Shown here in pieces: positions 8,116 to 16,888 of a DNA stretch of 64,000 nucleotides. Made by a program: the position numbers and the translations under genes. The stretch's first letter is position 1; every line of letters begins with the position of its first letter. Location: NCBI RefSeq assembly GCF_003950325.1, contig NZ_PXZH01000008.1:1-64000 (forward strand). Direction: 5' to 3'. Source of the DNA: Vagococcus humatus. GTDB lineage: Bacteria; Bacillota; Bacilli; Lactobacillales; Vagococcaceae. The notes beneath the pieces were generated by a model. That model was given only the letters and a program-made list of their open reading frames with translations, was not told the origin of the DNA and made no database searches.

Positions 8116-8590
8116 ACAAATATGTTTCAATCGTTTCAAGAAATGTTGCTTCATTGTTAGCAATGGTTCCGTTTAATTTTATTAAACCAATGGTATATAA
8201 GTTAGCATATGGAAATTGAGATTCAGCTATTTCTTGTAAGGCAGCTAATTTTTTAGGGTTAGTTGCTCCTTGCTGACGACTATCAGTAAACAAGCCGATA
8301 ATGGGAATATTTGCTTGATAGGCTACACCGATTTCTGATGCTACTCCAACGTCAATCACTGGTCCATCTAGGACAGCTAACATCAGTTTGCTATTTAAAA
8401 GAGCGTCAGTATCATATTTAGCAATGAGTTTAGAATCAGCGTAGCTATTTTTGTCATTGATACTCATTTGTTCTTGGGGAACGTAAAAGGTTTCATTTGG
8501 AAATGTTTCTCTTAGTTGTTGTACCAAATACTGGTTATATTGTTGCTCCATATTAGAAAAAAGTGGGGCAGCATAATAAATTTGTTTCAT
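8114..8590 (-). CDS. Nucleoside 2-deoxyribosyltransferase
   Basis: Transfers deoxyribose between bases in purine/pyrimidine salvage, an enzyme common in lactic acid bacteria. The 158-aa product has the family N-terminus YYAAPLFS, the DTDALLNSKLMLAVLDGP segment, and VDVGVASEIGVAY with the catalytic glutamate. The start at 8590 is preferred over a GTG at 8602 because the AGGAG element touches that GTG directly (no spacing). It is monocistronic on the minus strand. Purine-only versus broad specificity cannot be decided. Confidence 0.87.
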   Translation of the reverse strand: MKQIYYAAPLFSNMEQQYNQYLVQQLRETFPNETFYVPQEQMSINDKNSYADSKLIAKYDTDALLNSKLMLAVLDGPVIDVGVASEIGVAYQANIPIIGLFTDSRQQGATNPKKLAALQEIAESQFPYANLYTIGLIKLNGTIANNEATFLETIETYL

Positions 8591-8660
8591 CCTATTTTTC
8601 ACTCCTATTATGAAAAGTATATTACGAACTATTCTTAGAATACCTCATATTGTAATATAA

Positions 8661-8677
8661 TGTAAAAGGATTGTTAC
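8661..8677 (+). promoter_or_regulatory. WalR (VicR/YycF) box
   Basis: TGTAAA-AGGAT-TGTTAC is an exact match to the WalR consensus TGTWAH-N5-TGTWAH. It lies just upstream of the -35 region for a TATAAT at 8699-8704. A further TGTAAT half-site sits at 8651. The location fits activation of the downstream cell-wall gene. Binding is inferred. Confidence 0.7.
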
Positions 8678-8742
8678 ATCTAGACCGATTTTTATTAGTA
8701 TAATGATAAAGCGAACATGAAAAAGAAAGGTGATGTAACTTT

Positions 8743-9861
8743 TTGAAATCTAAATATTGGCTTTATCTAGGGTTATCTACTTTGTTTTTCGCTATCTTGT
8801 CACCTATCACTGTCCAAGCAGCTTCTGTTTCTGATATGAAAGCAGAAGAAGCAAGAGTGAAAGAAGAAGGAGCTAGCCTAAACCGAGAGATTGATGCAGT
8901 AGTTAAACATATTAATGAAAAGTATCAAGAATTAGCTAAAATTGAAGAAAAAATCACTACTTCAAAAGAAAATATAGAAAAAACAGAAAAAGATATTCAA
9001 CAAACTCAAGGAAGTATTGATAAACGAACTGAACTAGTTGCTAACCGTATGCAAAATTTGCAAGTCAATGGAAGTAATCAAGGGTCTATCCAAATGTTGT
9101 TAGAGTCTGAAAACTTTTCTGATTTTATTAATCGTGCTTATGCAGTAACTGTTCTTCAAAGTGCTGAAAAAGCAAAAGTAATGTCACTTTATCAAGATAA
9201 AGAACATTTAAATCAATTAGAAACTCAACTAAAATCTAGTCAAGATACGTTAGAAAAAGAGCAACAGCAAGCTAAAACTGAGCAGTCTGAGTTAGATCAA
9301 CAAGTTAAAGGATTACAGGCTAAACTTGCTAAAAATGAAACAACCTTGCGACAAGTGACAGAACAACGTATGGCTAAAGAAGCTCAAGCTAGAGCAGAAG
9401 AATTAAAACGTCAACAAGCAGAAAAAGAACGTCAAGCAAAAGAAAAGGCAGCTGAAGAGGAAAAAGCAGCAGAACAAGTGCAGCAAGTACCAACTCAACC
9501 TGAAGAAAAGCCACAAAAACCTGAGGTAGAGGTGCCAACTCAACCTACTCCGCCAACAGAAGTGACGCCACCTTCAGGCATGGTTAACGGTCAAGCAACG
9601 GCTTATATTGCAACAGGTAACAACACAGCAACAGGAACTGTTCCTGGAGTTCATCGTACGATTGCCGTTGATCCTTCTAAAATACCTTTAGGCTCAAGAG
9701 TTATGATTCAAGTACCTAGTCTGCCTCAGTATTCAGGTATTTATGTCGCTGAAGATACTGGTGGTGCAGTTAACGGAAATATTATTGATATTTTTGTCGG
9801 AAGTCAAAGTGAAGCCATAATGTTTGGTAGACGGGCTATTTTGTTTTCAGTTTTAGGTTAA
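8743..9861 (+). CDS. Secreted coiled-coil protein with C-terminal 3D domain
   Basis: A 372-aa exported cell-wall protein. Residues 1-27 are a signal peptide ending VQA|A. Residues 30-240 form a charged coiled coil of PcsB/SagA type. Residues 240-280 are a proline/glutamate linker (PTQPEEKPQKPEVEVPTQP). The C-terminal 95 residues are a 3D domain with IAVDP, AEDTGG and NIIDIFV, the three Asp-bearing motifs of MltA-like/lytic-transglycosylase folds. It likely acts on peptidoglycan. The start is TTG at 8743 with AAAGGTGAT about 8 nt upstream; no in-frame ATG fits. A WalR box lies in the promoter. Confidence 0.88.
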   Translation: MKSKYWLYLGLSTLFFAILSPITVQAASVSDMKAEEARVKEEGASLNREIDAVVKHINEKYQELAKIEEKITTSKENIEKTEKDIQQTQGSIDKRTELVANRMQNLQVNGSNQGSIQMLLESENFSDFINRAYAVTVLQSAEKAKVMSLYQDKEHLNQLETQLKSSQDTLEKEQQQAKTEQSELDQQVKGLQAKLAKNETTLRQVTEQRMAKEAQARAEELKRQQAEKERQAKEKAAEEEKAAEQVQQVPTQPEEKPQKPEVEVPTQPTPPTEVTPPSGMVNGQATAYIATGNNTATGTVPGVHRTIAVDPSKIPLGSRVMIQVPSLPQYSGIYVAEDTGGAVNGNIIDIFVGSQSEAIMFGRRAILFSVLG

Positions 9862-9898
9862 TTAGTATAAATAACTCAAATTTTAATAAATATATGAC

Positions 9899-9934
9899 AA
9901 GCTTTCTCTAATACTTTAGAGGAAGCTTTTTTCT
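9899..9934 (+). terminator. Terminator after the 3D-domain gene
   Basis: AAGCTTTCTCTAA pairs with TTAGAGGAAGCTT, followed by TTTT. Confidence 0.85.
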
Positions 9935-9984
9935 TTGAGTAAAGTAACTTTCTTTCCCTTTTTAAAAAACTCTAGTATAATAAA

Positions 9985-10001
9985 GGTCAAAGATAGTCAA
10001 T
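9985..10001 (+). promoter_or_regulatory. CtsR operator
   Basis: GGTCAAAGATAGTCAAT matches the CtsR heptad repeat RGTCAAA-NAN-RGTCAAA with one mismatch at the last base. It sits directly after a TATAAT -10 element (9976-9981), in position to block transcription. It implies autorepression of ctsR-clpC and heat-shock release. Confidence 0.85.
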
Positions 10002-10018
10002 GAAATGAGGTGTCGTAA

Positions 10019-10492
10019 GTGACTAATCACAATATGTCTGATTTAATAGAAGAATACATTAAACAGTTATTGGAAGAAGAAGGATTAGTTGAAATCAGAC
10101 GAACAGATATGGCAGACCAATTTCAGTGTGTTCCTTCTCAAATTAATTATGTGATTAATACACGCTTCACAGTTGGACAAGGATATCATGTGAAAAGTAA
10201 GCGAGGTGGTGGTGGTTATATTCGTATTCAAAAAGTCGAATTAAATCATCACGGAGACCTGTTATCAGAGTTGGAAGATTGGATTGATCAAAAATTATCC
10301 GTAAAAGATAGTATGGCAATCCTCCAACAGCTGTATAAGTATGATATTATTACTAAGAGAGAGGCAAATTTATGTTTGTCTTTATTAAGTAGTGATGCTT
10401 TAAAATTGTTGGATAAAACCACAGAAGAAAAAACTCGAGCTTGTATGATGAAGCGGCTTTTTGAGCGTCTTCGTTATGAAGAAAAGGAGTAG
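10019..10492 (+). CDS. ctsR: Transcriptional repressor CtsR
   Basis: Class III heat-shock repressor. The 157-aa length is typical. The N-terminal winged HTH contains SDLIEEYIKQLL, FQCVPSQINYVINTRF and the glycine-rich wing with GGGGYIRI; the wing tetraglycine loop is the thermosensor of the family. It starts with GTG after ATGAGGTG. It is the first gene of a two-gene operon with clpC; the mcsA and mcsB genes found between them in Bacillus are absent, as in other Lactobacillales. A CtsR operator precedes it. Confidence 0.94.
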   Translation: MTNHNMSDLIEEYIKQLLEEEGLVEIRRTDMADQFQCVPSQINYVINTRFTVGQGYHVKSKRGGGGYIRIQKVELNHHGDLLSELEDWIDQKLSVKDSMAILQQLYKYDIITKREANLCLSLLSSDALKLLDKTTEEKTRACMMKRLFERLRYEEKE

Positions 10493-10498
10493 TGACTT

Positions 10499-12988
10499 AT
10501 GGATGAAATGTTTACAGAAAAGGCTAAAGCCGTTCTGGTTATTGCCCAGGAAGAAGCTAAAAACTTTCGTCATCAGTCCGTCGGTTCAGAGCATTTGCTT
10601 TACGCATTAGTCATTGAACCAGGAGGTATTGGTGGAAAGATTTTAAGGCAAGCGGGTATTACAGAAGAAGATATCCGAGAAGAAATTGAAAAATTAACAG
10701 GCTATGGCATGGTTCGGGGATATAGTAAAGGCATTTATTTACCTTACTCGCCTAGAGCTAAAAAAATATTAACATATGCAAGTGATGAGGCTAAGCGCTT
10801 AGGAGCTCCTCATGTAGGGACAGAACATATTTTATTAGGAATATTGCGTGATGAAGAAATTTTAGCTACACGTATTTTGCGTAACTTTGGCTTGGATTTA
10901 CAAGGAACTCGTCAAACGGTACTGAAAAAAATAGGTATTTCAGATCCTAAAAGTCAAAAACAATTATTGAAAAAAACACCTAATAATAATCAAGCAGTAG
11001 CAGAAGCTGGTACACCTACCTTAGATTCACTTGCAAGAGATTTAACTCAGTTAGCTAAAGATAATCAACTAGATCCAGTTGTTGGACGGAAAGAAGAAGT
11101 TCAACGATTAATTCAAATTTTAAGTCGTCGAACTAAAAATAATCCTGTTTTAGTTGGCGAACCAGGTGTGGGTAAAACAGCTATTGCTGAAGGTCTTGCT
11201 CAAAAAATTATTGCTGGAGAAGTGCCAGAGGAAATGACTAAAAAACGCTTAATGATGCTTGATATGGGCTCATTAGTGGCTGGTACAAAATATCGAGGCG
11301 AATTTGAAGACCGAATGAAACGGATTATTGAAGAGATTTATCATGATGGAGATGTTATTTTATTTATTGATGAATTACATACGCTTATTGGAGCTGGTGG
11401 GGCAGAGGGAGCGATTGATGCTTCCAATATTTTAAAACCTGCTTTAGCTAGAGGGGAATTGCAAACGATTGGGGCAACCACCTTAGATGAATATCAAAAG
11501 TATATTGAAAAAGATGCAGCGCTTGAACGTCGTTTTGCAAGAGTACAAGTAGATGAACCTACAGCAGATGAAGCTATTGAAATCTTACAAGGACTTCGTT
11601 CACGTTATGAAGAACACCATAGAGTAACGATTACCGATGAAGCGGTCAAAGATGCTGTTCATTTATCTATCCGCTATATTAACTCTAGACAATTACCAGA
11701 TAAAGCCATTGATTTAATTGATGAAGCCTCTGCTAAAGTGCGGCTAAGTGCTGCTTACAAAGCTTCTCCTAAAGTGAAACTTCAACGAGAATTAGATGGG
11801 TTGAAAGAGCAAAAAGAAGAAGCTATTCAACAACAACAATTTGAACAGGCAGCGAACCTTCGAAAAGAAGAACAAAAATTAGAAGAAAAAATTATAGCCT
11901 ATGAGAAAAAACATGCAAATGAAGATCATTATGCTAACCAAGTGGTTGCTGAAGATATTGCAGAAGTTGTGTCTCAATGGACTGGAGTTCCTCTTCAACA
12001 ATTAGAGAAAAAAGAAAGTGAACGCTTGCTTCACTTAGAAGAAGAATTACATAAACGAGTGGTTGGTCAAGATGAAGCAGTGGTTGCAGTAGCCAAAGCA
12101 ATTAGACGGGCGCGAAGTGGTCTAAAAGATCCAGGGAAACCAATTGGATCCTTTATGTTCTTAGGGCCAACTGGTGTTGGTAAGACAGAATTAGCTAAAG
12201 CTTTAGCTGAAGCAATGTTTGGCTCAGAAGATTCACTTGTTCGAATAGATATGTCTGAGTTTATGGAAAAATACACGACGAGTCGTTTAATTGGTTCGCC
12301 TCCAGGTTATGTAGGATACGATGAAGGTGGTCAATTAACAGAAAAAATTCGTCAAAAACCTTACTCAGTTATTTTGTTTGATGAAGTCGAAAAAGCCCAT
12401 CCTGATATTTTTAACGTATTACTTCAGGTGTTAGATGATGGTCATTTAACAGACGGAAAAGGTCGTAAAGTTGATTTCCGTAATACGATTATTATCATGA
12501 CATCAAATGTGGGAGCTACAGCTCTTAAAGAAGAAAAATCAGTTGGATTTAATGTACTGGATATCACTCAAGATCATAAAGCTATGCAAAGTCGAATTTT
12601 AGAAGAATTAAAAAAATCATTCCGTCCAGAATTTTTAAACCGGATTGATGAAACGATTGTCTTTAAATCTTTAGATAAACCAGAATTACGTGAAATTGTT
12701 AAAATTATGAGTCAATCGATTGTGAAGCGTTTGGCGGAACAAGATATTCAACTTAAAATTACTCCAGCAGCTTATGATGTGATTGGGCAAGTTGGTTTTG
12801 ATCCGGAATATGGAGCTAGACCGATTAAACGAGCTCTTCAGCGTGAAGTGGAGGATCGTTTAAGTGAAGCGTTACTATCAGGTCAAATTAGTTTAGGCGA
12901 TAAAGTAACGATTGGTGCCTCAAAAGGCGTAATCACTTTAAATGTTACTGAGTCCAACTCTCATGAGAGTGAAAAAGTTAAAGCATAA
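10499..12988 (+). CDS. clpC: ATP-dependent Clp protease ATPase subunit ClpC
   Basis: AAA+ unfoldase that feeds substrates to ClpP. The 829-aa chain has an N-terminal double Clp repeat (residues 1-145), a first AAA+ module with Walker A GEPGVGKT near 220, a middle UVR/coiled region near 415-470, a second AAA+ module with GPTGVGKT at 556-563, and the C-terminal ClpB-D2-small domain. [10 protein letters not shown] is present near the end. AAAGGAG lies 6 nt before the ATG and 6 nt separate it from ctsR. McsB and McsA are missing nearby, so its adaptor is probably MecA encoded elsewhere. Confidence 0.96.
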   Translation: MDEMFTEKAKAVLVIAQEEAKNFRHQSVGSEHLLYALVIEPGGIGGKILRQAGITEEDIREEIEKLTGYGMVRGYSKGIYLPYSPRAKKILTYASDEAKRLGAPHVGTEHILLGILRDEEILATRILRNFGLDLQGTRQTVLKKIGISDPKSQKQLLKKTPNNNQAVAEAGTPTLDSLARDLTQLAKDNQLDPVVGRKEEVQRLIQILSRRTKNNPVLVGEPGVGKTAIAEGLAQKIIAGEVPEEMTKKRLMMLDMGSLVAGTKYRGEFEDRMKRIIEEIYHDGDVILFIDELHTLIGAGGAEGAIDASNILKPALARGELQTIGATTLDEYQKYIEKDAALERRFARVQVDEPTADEAIEILQGLRSRYEEHHRVTITDEAVKDAVHLSIRYINSRQLPDKAIDLIDEASAKVRLSAAYKASPKVKLQRELDGLKEQKEEAIQQQQFEQAANLRKEEQKLEEKIIAYEKKHANEDHYANQVVAEDIAEVVSQWTGVPLQQLEKKESERLLHLEEELHKRVVGQDEAVVAVAKAIRRARSGLKDPGKPIGSFMFLGPTGVGKTELAKALAEAMFGSEDSLVRIDMSEFMEKYTTSRLIGSPPGYVGYDEGGQLTEKIRQKPYSVILFDEVEKAHPDIFNVLLQVLDDGHLTDGKGRKVDFRNTIIIMTSNVGATALKEEKSVGFNVLDITQDHKAMQSRILEELKKSFRPEFLNRIDETIVFKSLDKPELREIVKIMSQSIVKRLAEQDIQLKITPAAYDVIGQVGFDPEYGARPIKRALQREVEDRLSEALLSGQISLGDKVTIGASKGVITLNVTESNSHESEKVKA

Positions 12989-12996
12989 GACAAAAT

Positions 12997-13038
12997 GAAA
13001 AGAAAGTTGATAAGTCTCATACTTATCAACTTTCTTTT
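12997..13038 (+). terminator. Terminator after clpC
   Basis: Perfect 18-bp stem AAAAGAAAGTTGATAAGT / ACTTATCAACTTTCTTTT with a 5-nt loop. Confidence 0.9.
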
Positions 13039-13116
13039 ACTGTTTGTGAAATGGGACTTGGCTTTACTAAGCGGCTATGATAGGATTATTCTTAGTTATT
13101 TGAAGGAGGAAACCTT

Positions 13117-14040
13117 GTGAACATTGAAATAACAACAACGGTTGAGTCAATTGAACAAGCGAAACAGCTTTTAGAAAAAGGAATAGATACACTTTATTTT
13201 GGTGAGGAAACATATGGTTTGCGTTTACCTACTTCTTTTTCACGAACTGAACAACAAGAGTTAGTTGAGTTGGCTCATAGTTATGGTAAAAAAGCAACAA
13301 TTGCTGTGAATGGCATCATGCACCCAGATAAGATGGCCACTATTTCTGAATATTTAGATTTTTTGGCACAAATTAAAGTAGATGCTATTACAGTAGGAGA
13401 TCCAGGTGTTATCTATTTATTAAATAAAGGAGATTATCCTTATTCCTTTATTTATGATGGACATACCTTAGTCACAAATGCTCGTCAAGTTAATTTTTGG
13501 GCTAAAAAAGGAGCGGTCGGAGCAGTTATCGCTAGAGAAGTTCCTTATGAAGAGTTAAAGGCTATGAGTTCTCATTTAGATGTTTGGGGAGAAATATTAG
13601 TTTACGGTGCAACGTGTATTCATCAGTCTAAACGGCCCCTTGTTCGTAATTTCTTTTCATTTATTCAAGCAGAAGAATCTGTTGGAAAAGAAAGAGATTT
13701 ATTTATATCAGAACCTAAAAAACCAGAAACTCACTATTCCATTTATGAAGATACCCATGGCACTCATATCTTTGCGGATAATGATTTGAATTTAATGGGG
13801 CAATTAGATAAATTAGTTGAGTCTCAGTTTACTCACTGGAAGTTAGATGGTCTTTATACACCAGGAGATAATTTTGTGGCTATTGCAGATTGTTTTATTC
13901 AAGCTCGTCAGTTGATTGGTGAGGGAAAATGGACGACAGAGCAGATGAACCGATTAAACGAACAAATAGAAGTATTACATCCTAAAGGTCGTGGCCTAGA
14001 TACTGGTTTCTTCCTAATGGATCCAGACGAAGTTAAATAA
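13117..14040 (+). CDS. U32 family protein, TrhP1/YrrN type (tRNA hydroxylation)
   Basis: A 307-aa U32 protein without the full cysteine set. TIM-barrel-like repeats include DTLYFGEETYGLR, AVNGIMHP and VDAITVGDPGVIY; the equivalent of the U32 signature reads EILVYGATCIHQSK with a single Cys. In Bacillus the paired YrrN-YrrO (TrhP1-TrhP2) proteins are needed for 5-hydroxyuridine at wobble U34 of tRNAs, using prephenate. It starts with GTG after GAAGGAGG. The larger partner follows after 12 nt. The older label of peptidase U32 is probably misleading here. Confidence 0.8.
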   Translation: MNIEITTTVESIEQAKQLLEKGIDTLYFGEETYGLRLPTSFSRTEQQELVELAHSYGKKATIAVNGIMHPDKMATISEYLDFLAQIKVDAITVGDPGVIYLLNKGDYPYSFIYDGHTLVTNARQVNFWAKKGAVGAVIAREVPYEELKAMSSHLDVWGEILVYGATCIHQSKRPLVRNFFSFIQAEESVGKERDLFISEPKKPETHYSIYEDTHGTHIFADNDLNLMGQLDKLVESQFTHWKLDGLYTPGDNFVAIADCFIQARQLIGEGKWTTEQMNRLNEQIEVLHPKGRGLDTGFFLMDPDEVK

Positions 14041-14052
14041 GGAGTTTAAGTA

Positions 14053-15294
14053 ATGACAACTAAACAATTAAAGCGTCCAGAAGTGCTAGCTCCTGCTGGC
14101 ACACTTGAAAAATTAAAAACAGCTATTCATTACGGAGCAGATGCTGTTTATATTGGTGGAGATGCTTATGGATTAAGAAGTCGTGCAGGGAATTTTAGTT
14201 TTGAAGATATGGCTGAAGGTGTGGCATTTGCCAAAGAGCACAATGCCAAAGTATATGTAGCAGCGAACATGGTTACTCATGAAGGAGATGAACAAGGGTC
14301 TGGCGAGTTTTTTAGAACACTGCGAGATATTGGGATTAATGCAGTGATTGTTTCTGATCCTGCTTTAATCGAAATTTGTGCGTTAGAAGCTCCTGGCTTA
14401 CCTATTCATTTGTCTACGCAAGCCTCTGCTACTAACTATGAAACACTTGAGTTTTGGAAAAATGAGGGCTTAGAGCGAGTTGTTTTAGCTAGAGAAGTTT
14501 CAATGGAAGAAGTTAGAGCGATTCGGGCTCATACAGATATTGAGATAGAAGCATTTATTCACGGAGCTATGTGTATTTCCTATTCAGGTAGATGTACATT
14601 GTCTAACCATATGTCTAAGAGAGATGCAAACCGTGGAGGATGTTCTCAGTCTTGTCGCTGGAAATATGATTTATTTGATATGCCAATGGCGGATACAAGA
14701 CGCTCTCTTTTAACTAGTGGGGAAGTTGAAGAAGAAGATTTCTCTATGAGTGCTGTTGATATGGCAATGATTGAACATATTCCAGATTTAATTGAGGCAG
14801 GTGTAGATAGCTTCAAAATTGAAGGACGGATGAAATCAATTCACTACGTTTCTACAGTAGCTAATGTTTATAAAGCAGCCGTGGATTCTTATATGGCAGA
14901 TCCTGATAATTATGTTTGTAAGCAAGAGTGGCTAGACGAACTATGGAAAGTTGCTCAAAGAGAATTATCTACAGGTTTTTATTATCAAACACCTAGCGAA
15001 GAGGAACAATTATTTGGACCACGACGCAAAATTCCTGTTTATAAATTTGTAGGAGAAGTCTTGGCCTATGATGATACAACAGGTTTGGCGACTATTCGTC
15101 AAAGAAATCATTTTAGTGTGGGAGATGAAGTGGAATTTTATGGTCCAGGATTTAGACATTTCCATCAACCTGTTACAGAAATGATCGATGACAAGGGAGT
15201 TTCTATTGAACGAGCTCCTCATCCAATGATGGTTTTAACAATGCCAGTTATCTCTCCTGTTGAACCTGGGGATATGATTCGTAAGAAAAAATAA
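14053..15294 (+). CDS. trhP: U32 family tRNA hydroxylation protein, TrhP2/YrrO type
   Basis: 413 aa. The N-terminus RPEVLAPAGTLEKLK and the exact U32 signature EAFIHGAMCISYSGRC near residues 170-186 are present; with GGCSQSC near 200 they give the four cysteines expected to hold an iron-sulfur cluster. The C-terminal part is a beta-barrel-like segment (VGEVLAYDD, DEVEFYGPG). Family knowledge: TrhP makes ho5U34 in tRNA from prephenate. AAGGAG lies 8 nt before the ATG. It forms a two-gene operon with the preceding U32 gene and is closed by a terminator. Confidence 0.87.
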   Translation: MTTKQLKRPEVLAPAGTLEKLKTAIHYGADAVYIGGDAYGLRSRAGNFSFEDMAEGVAFAKEHNAKVYVAANMVTHEGDEQGSGEFFRTLRDIGINAVIVSDPALIEICALEAPGLPIHLSTQASATNYETLEFWKNEGLERVVLAREVSMEEVRAIRAHTDIEIEAFIHGAMCISYSGRCTLSNHMSKRDANRGGCSQSCRWKYDLFDMPMADTRRSLLTSGEVEEEDFSMSAVDMAMIEHIPDLIEAGVDSFKIEGRMKSIHYVSTVANVYKAAVDSYMADPDNYVCKQEWLDELWKVAQRELSTGFYYQTPSEEEQLFGPRRKIPVYKFVGEVLAYDDTTGLATIRQRNHFSVGDEVEFYGPGFRHFHQPVTEMIDDKGVSIERAPHPMMVLTMPVISPVEPGDMIRKKK

Positions 15295-15306
15295 AATCTT
15301 TTTATC

Positions 15307-15347
15307 AAAACAACCTGTGAATAAACTATTCACAGGTTGTTTTTTTG
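15307..15347 (+). terminator. Terminator after the U32 gene pair
   Basis: AACAACCTGTGAATA pairs with TATTCACAGGTTGTT around a 3-nt loop, followed by a T run. Confidence 0.9.
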
Positions 15348-15362
15348 ACAAGGGGTAATTCC

Positions 15363-15390
15363 ATGACATTAATGGGAGATATGTTAGAAT
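15363..15390 (+). promoter_or_regulatory. Promoter of the glutathione reductase gene
   Basis: ATGACA, a 16-bp spacer, then extended -10 TG-T-TAGAAT (15382-15390). Transcription would start near 15397, after the ATG of the longest frame (15395), which supports the start at 15431. Confidence 0.55.
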
Positions 15391-15430
15391 AAAAATGAGA
15401 TATCTATTAGAAAATGAAAGAGGTGAAAAG

Positions 15431-16789
15431 ATGCAATCATTCGATTATATCGTTATTGGCGGTGGCAGTGGTGGGATTGCCTCAGCTAATCGAGCAGCAC
15501 TTCACGGAGCTAAAGTTTTGTTAATTGAAGGTCGTTATTTAGGAGGAACTTGTGTCAATGTAGGCTGTGTACCTAAAAAAGTTATGTGGCAAGGCAGTGA
15601 GTTATTCCATCAAATGATGACAGAAACAAAAGCTTATGGTTTTGATGTAACGAGTCAAGACTTTGATTTTTCTACATTTGTAGCTAACCGAGATAACTAT
15701 ATTCAAAGACTTCGCCAATTATATCAACAAGGTTTGGATCAAAATGGTGTTCAAGTTGTTTTTGGCTTAGCTCGCTTAAAAAATCAACAAGAAGTAGTCG
15801 TTAACGGAGAGAGTTATATTGGCAAACATATTTTATTAGCAACAGGTGGAGCCCCAGTTATTCCAGAAATACCAGGTGCTGAATATGGTTTAACTTCCAA
15901 TGATTTTTTTGACATGAGGGAATTACCTAAAAAAGTCGCTATTATTGGTTCTGGTTATGTAGCAGTCGAACTAGCTGGAGTTTTAAGTCATTTTCAGGTG
16001 GAAACTCATTTAATTTACCGACATGATCATGTTCTACGTTCCTTTGATAGGGAAACGGTTAGTCATTTAGAAGAGCTTTATAGAAAAGAAGGTCTTCATT
16101 TACATCCTTATCAAGAAGTTCAATCAGTTAAAAAGCAGTCACAAGGTTATCAGTTAAACTTGAGTGATGGTAGTTTTTTACAGGTAGATTTGTTTATTTG
16201 GGCAGTTGGTAGAAAACCGATGACTGACTCATTAGGATTAGAAACAACAGGTGTTAGGGTAAATGAGCAAGGATATATTCAAGTAGATGAGTATCAAAAT
16301 ACAAAGGTAGCAGGTATTTATGCCTTGGGAGATTTAACTTGTCAGCCCCATCTTACTCCAGTAGCCATTAAAGAAGGTAGACAACTATCTGAACGTTTAT
16401 TTAATCATCAGGTAGATGCTAAAGCAGATTTAACCTATGTTCCTACAGTTGTTTTTTCACATCCTCCACTAGGGACAGTTGGATTAAGCGAAGAGGAAGC
16501 TAGGCAAAAGTATCCAGATGAGCTTATTACAGTTTACACGTCTCAATTTAATCCAATGCGTTATGCATTACTGTCTCATAAGTTGCCTGCTTTTTTTAAA
16601 TTAGTGTGTGTAGGTAAAAAAGAGCAAGTCATTGGATTACATGGTGTAGGAGAAGGAATGGATGAGTTATTGCAAGGATTTGCTGTTGCCATGGGATTAG
16701 GTGCTACTAAAGCAGATTTTGACCGAACAATAGCTATTCATCCGACAGCAGCAGAAGAGTTTGTTACGATGACTAGAAAAAAGGATTAG
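15431..16789 (+). CDS. gor: Glutathione-disulfide reductase
   Basis: FAD/NADPH-dependent reduction of glutathione disulfide. 452 aa from ATG 15431, which has GAAAGAGGTG upstream. FAD-binding GGGSGGIAS is at residues 10-18, the redox disulfide GGTCVNVGCVPKK has Cys41 and Cys46, the NADPH site has GSGYVAVELAG, and the C-terminal HPTAAEE provides the His-Glu pair of the partner subunit. The CVNVGCVPKK form is typical of glutathione reductase rather than lipoamide or mercuric reductase. It stands alone upstream of cydA, in keeping with redox defence in an organism that can respire. Confidence 0.88.
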   Translation: MQSFDYIVIGGGSGGIASANRAALHGAKVLLIEGRYLGGTCVNVGCVPKKVMWQGSELFHQMMTETKAYGFDVTSQDFDFSTFVANRDNYIQRLRQLYQQGLDQNGVQVVFGLARLKNQQEVVVNGESYIGKHILLATGGAPVIPEIPGAEYGLTSNDFFDMRELPKKVAIIGSGYVAVELAGVLSHFQVETHLIYRHDHVLRSFDRETVSHLEELYRKEGLHLHPYQEVQSVKKQSQGYQLNLSDGSFLQVDLFIWAVGRKPMTDSLGLETTGVRVNEQGYIQVDEYQNTKVAGIYALGDLTCQPHLTPVAIKEGRQLSERLFNHQVDAKADLTYVPTVVFSHPPLGTVGLSEEEARQKYPDELITVYTSQFNPMRYALLSHKLPAFFKLVCVGKKEQVIGLHGVGEGMDELLQGFAVAMGLGATKADFDRTIAIHPTAAEEFVTMTRKKD

Positions 16790-16888
16790 ATTTTAATAAT
16801 GTATTTTATTTTTACAGCTATTTAGACTATAATAGTTATGTATTGATAATTATTATACTATACAAAAACATATAAGAAGGGAGATTTA

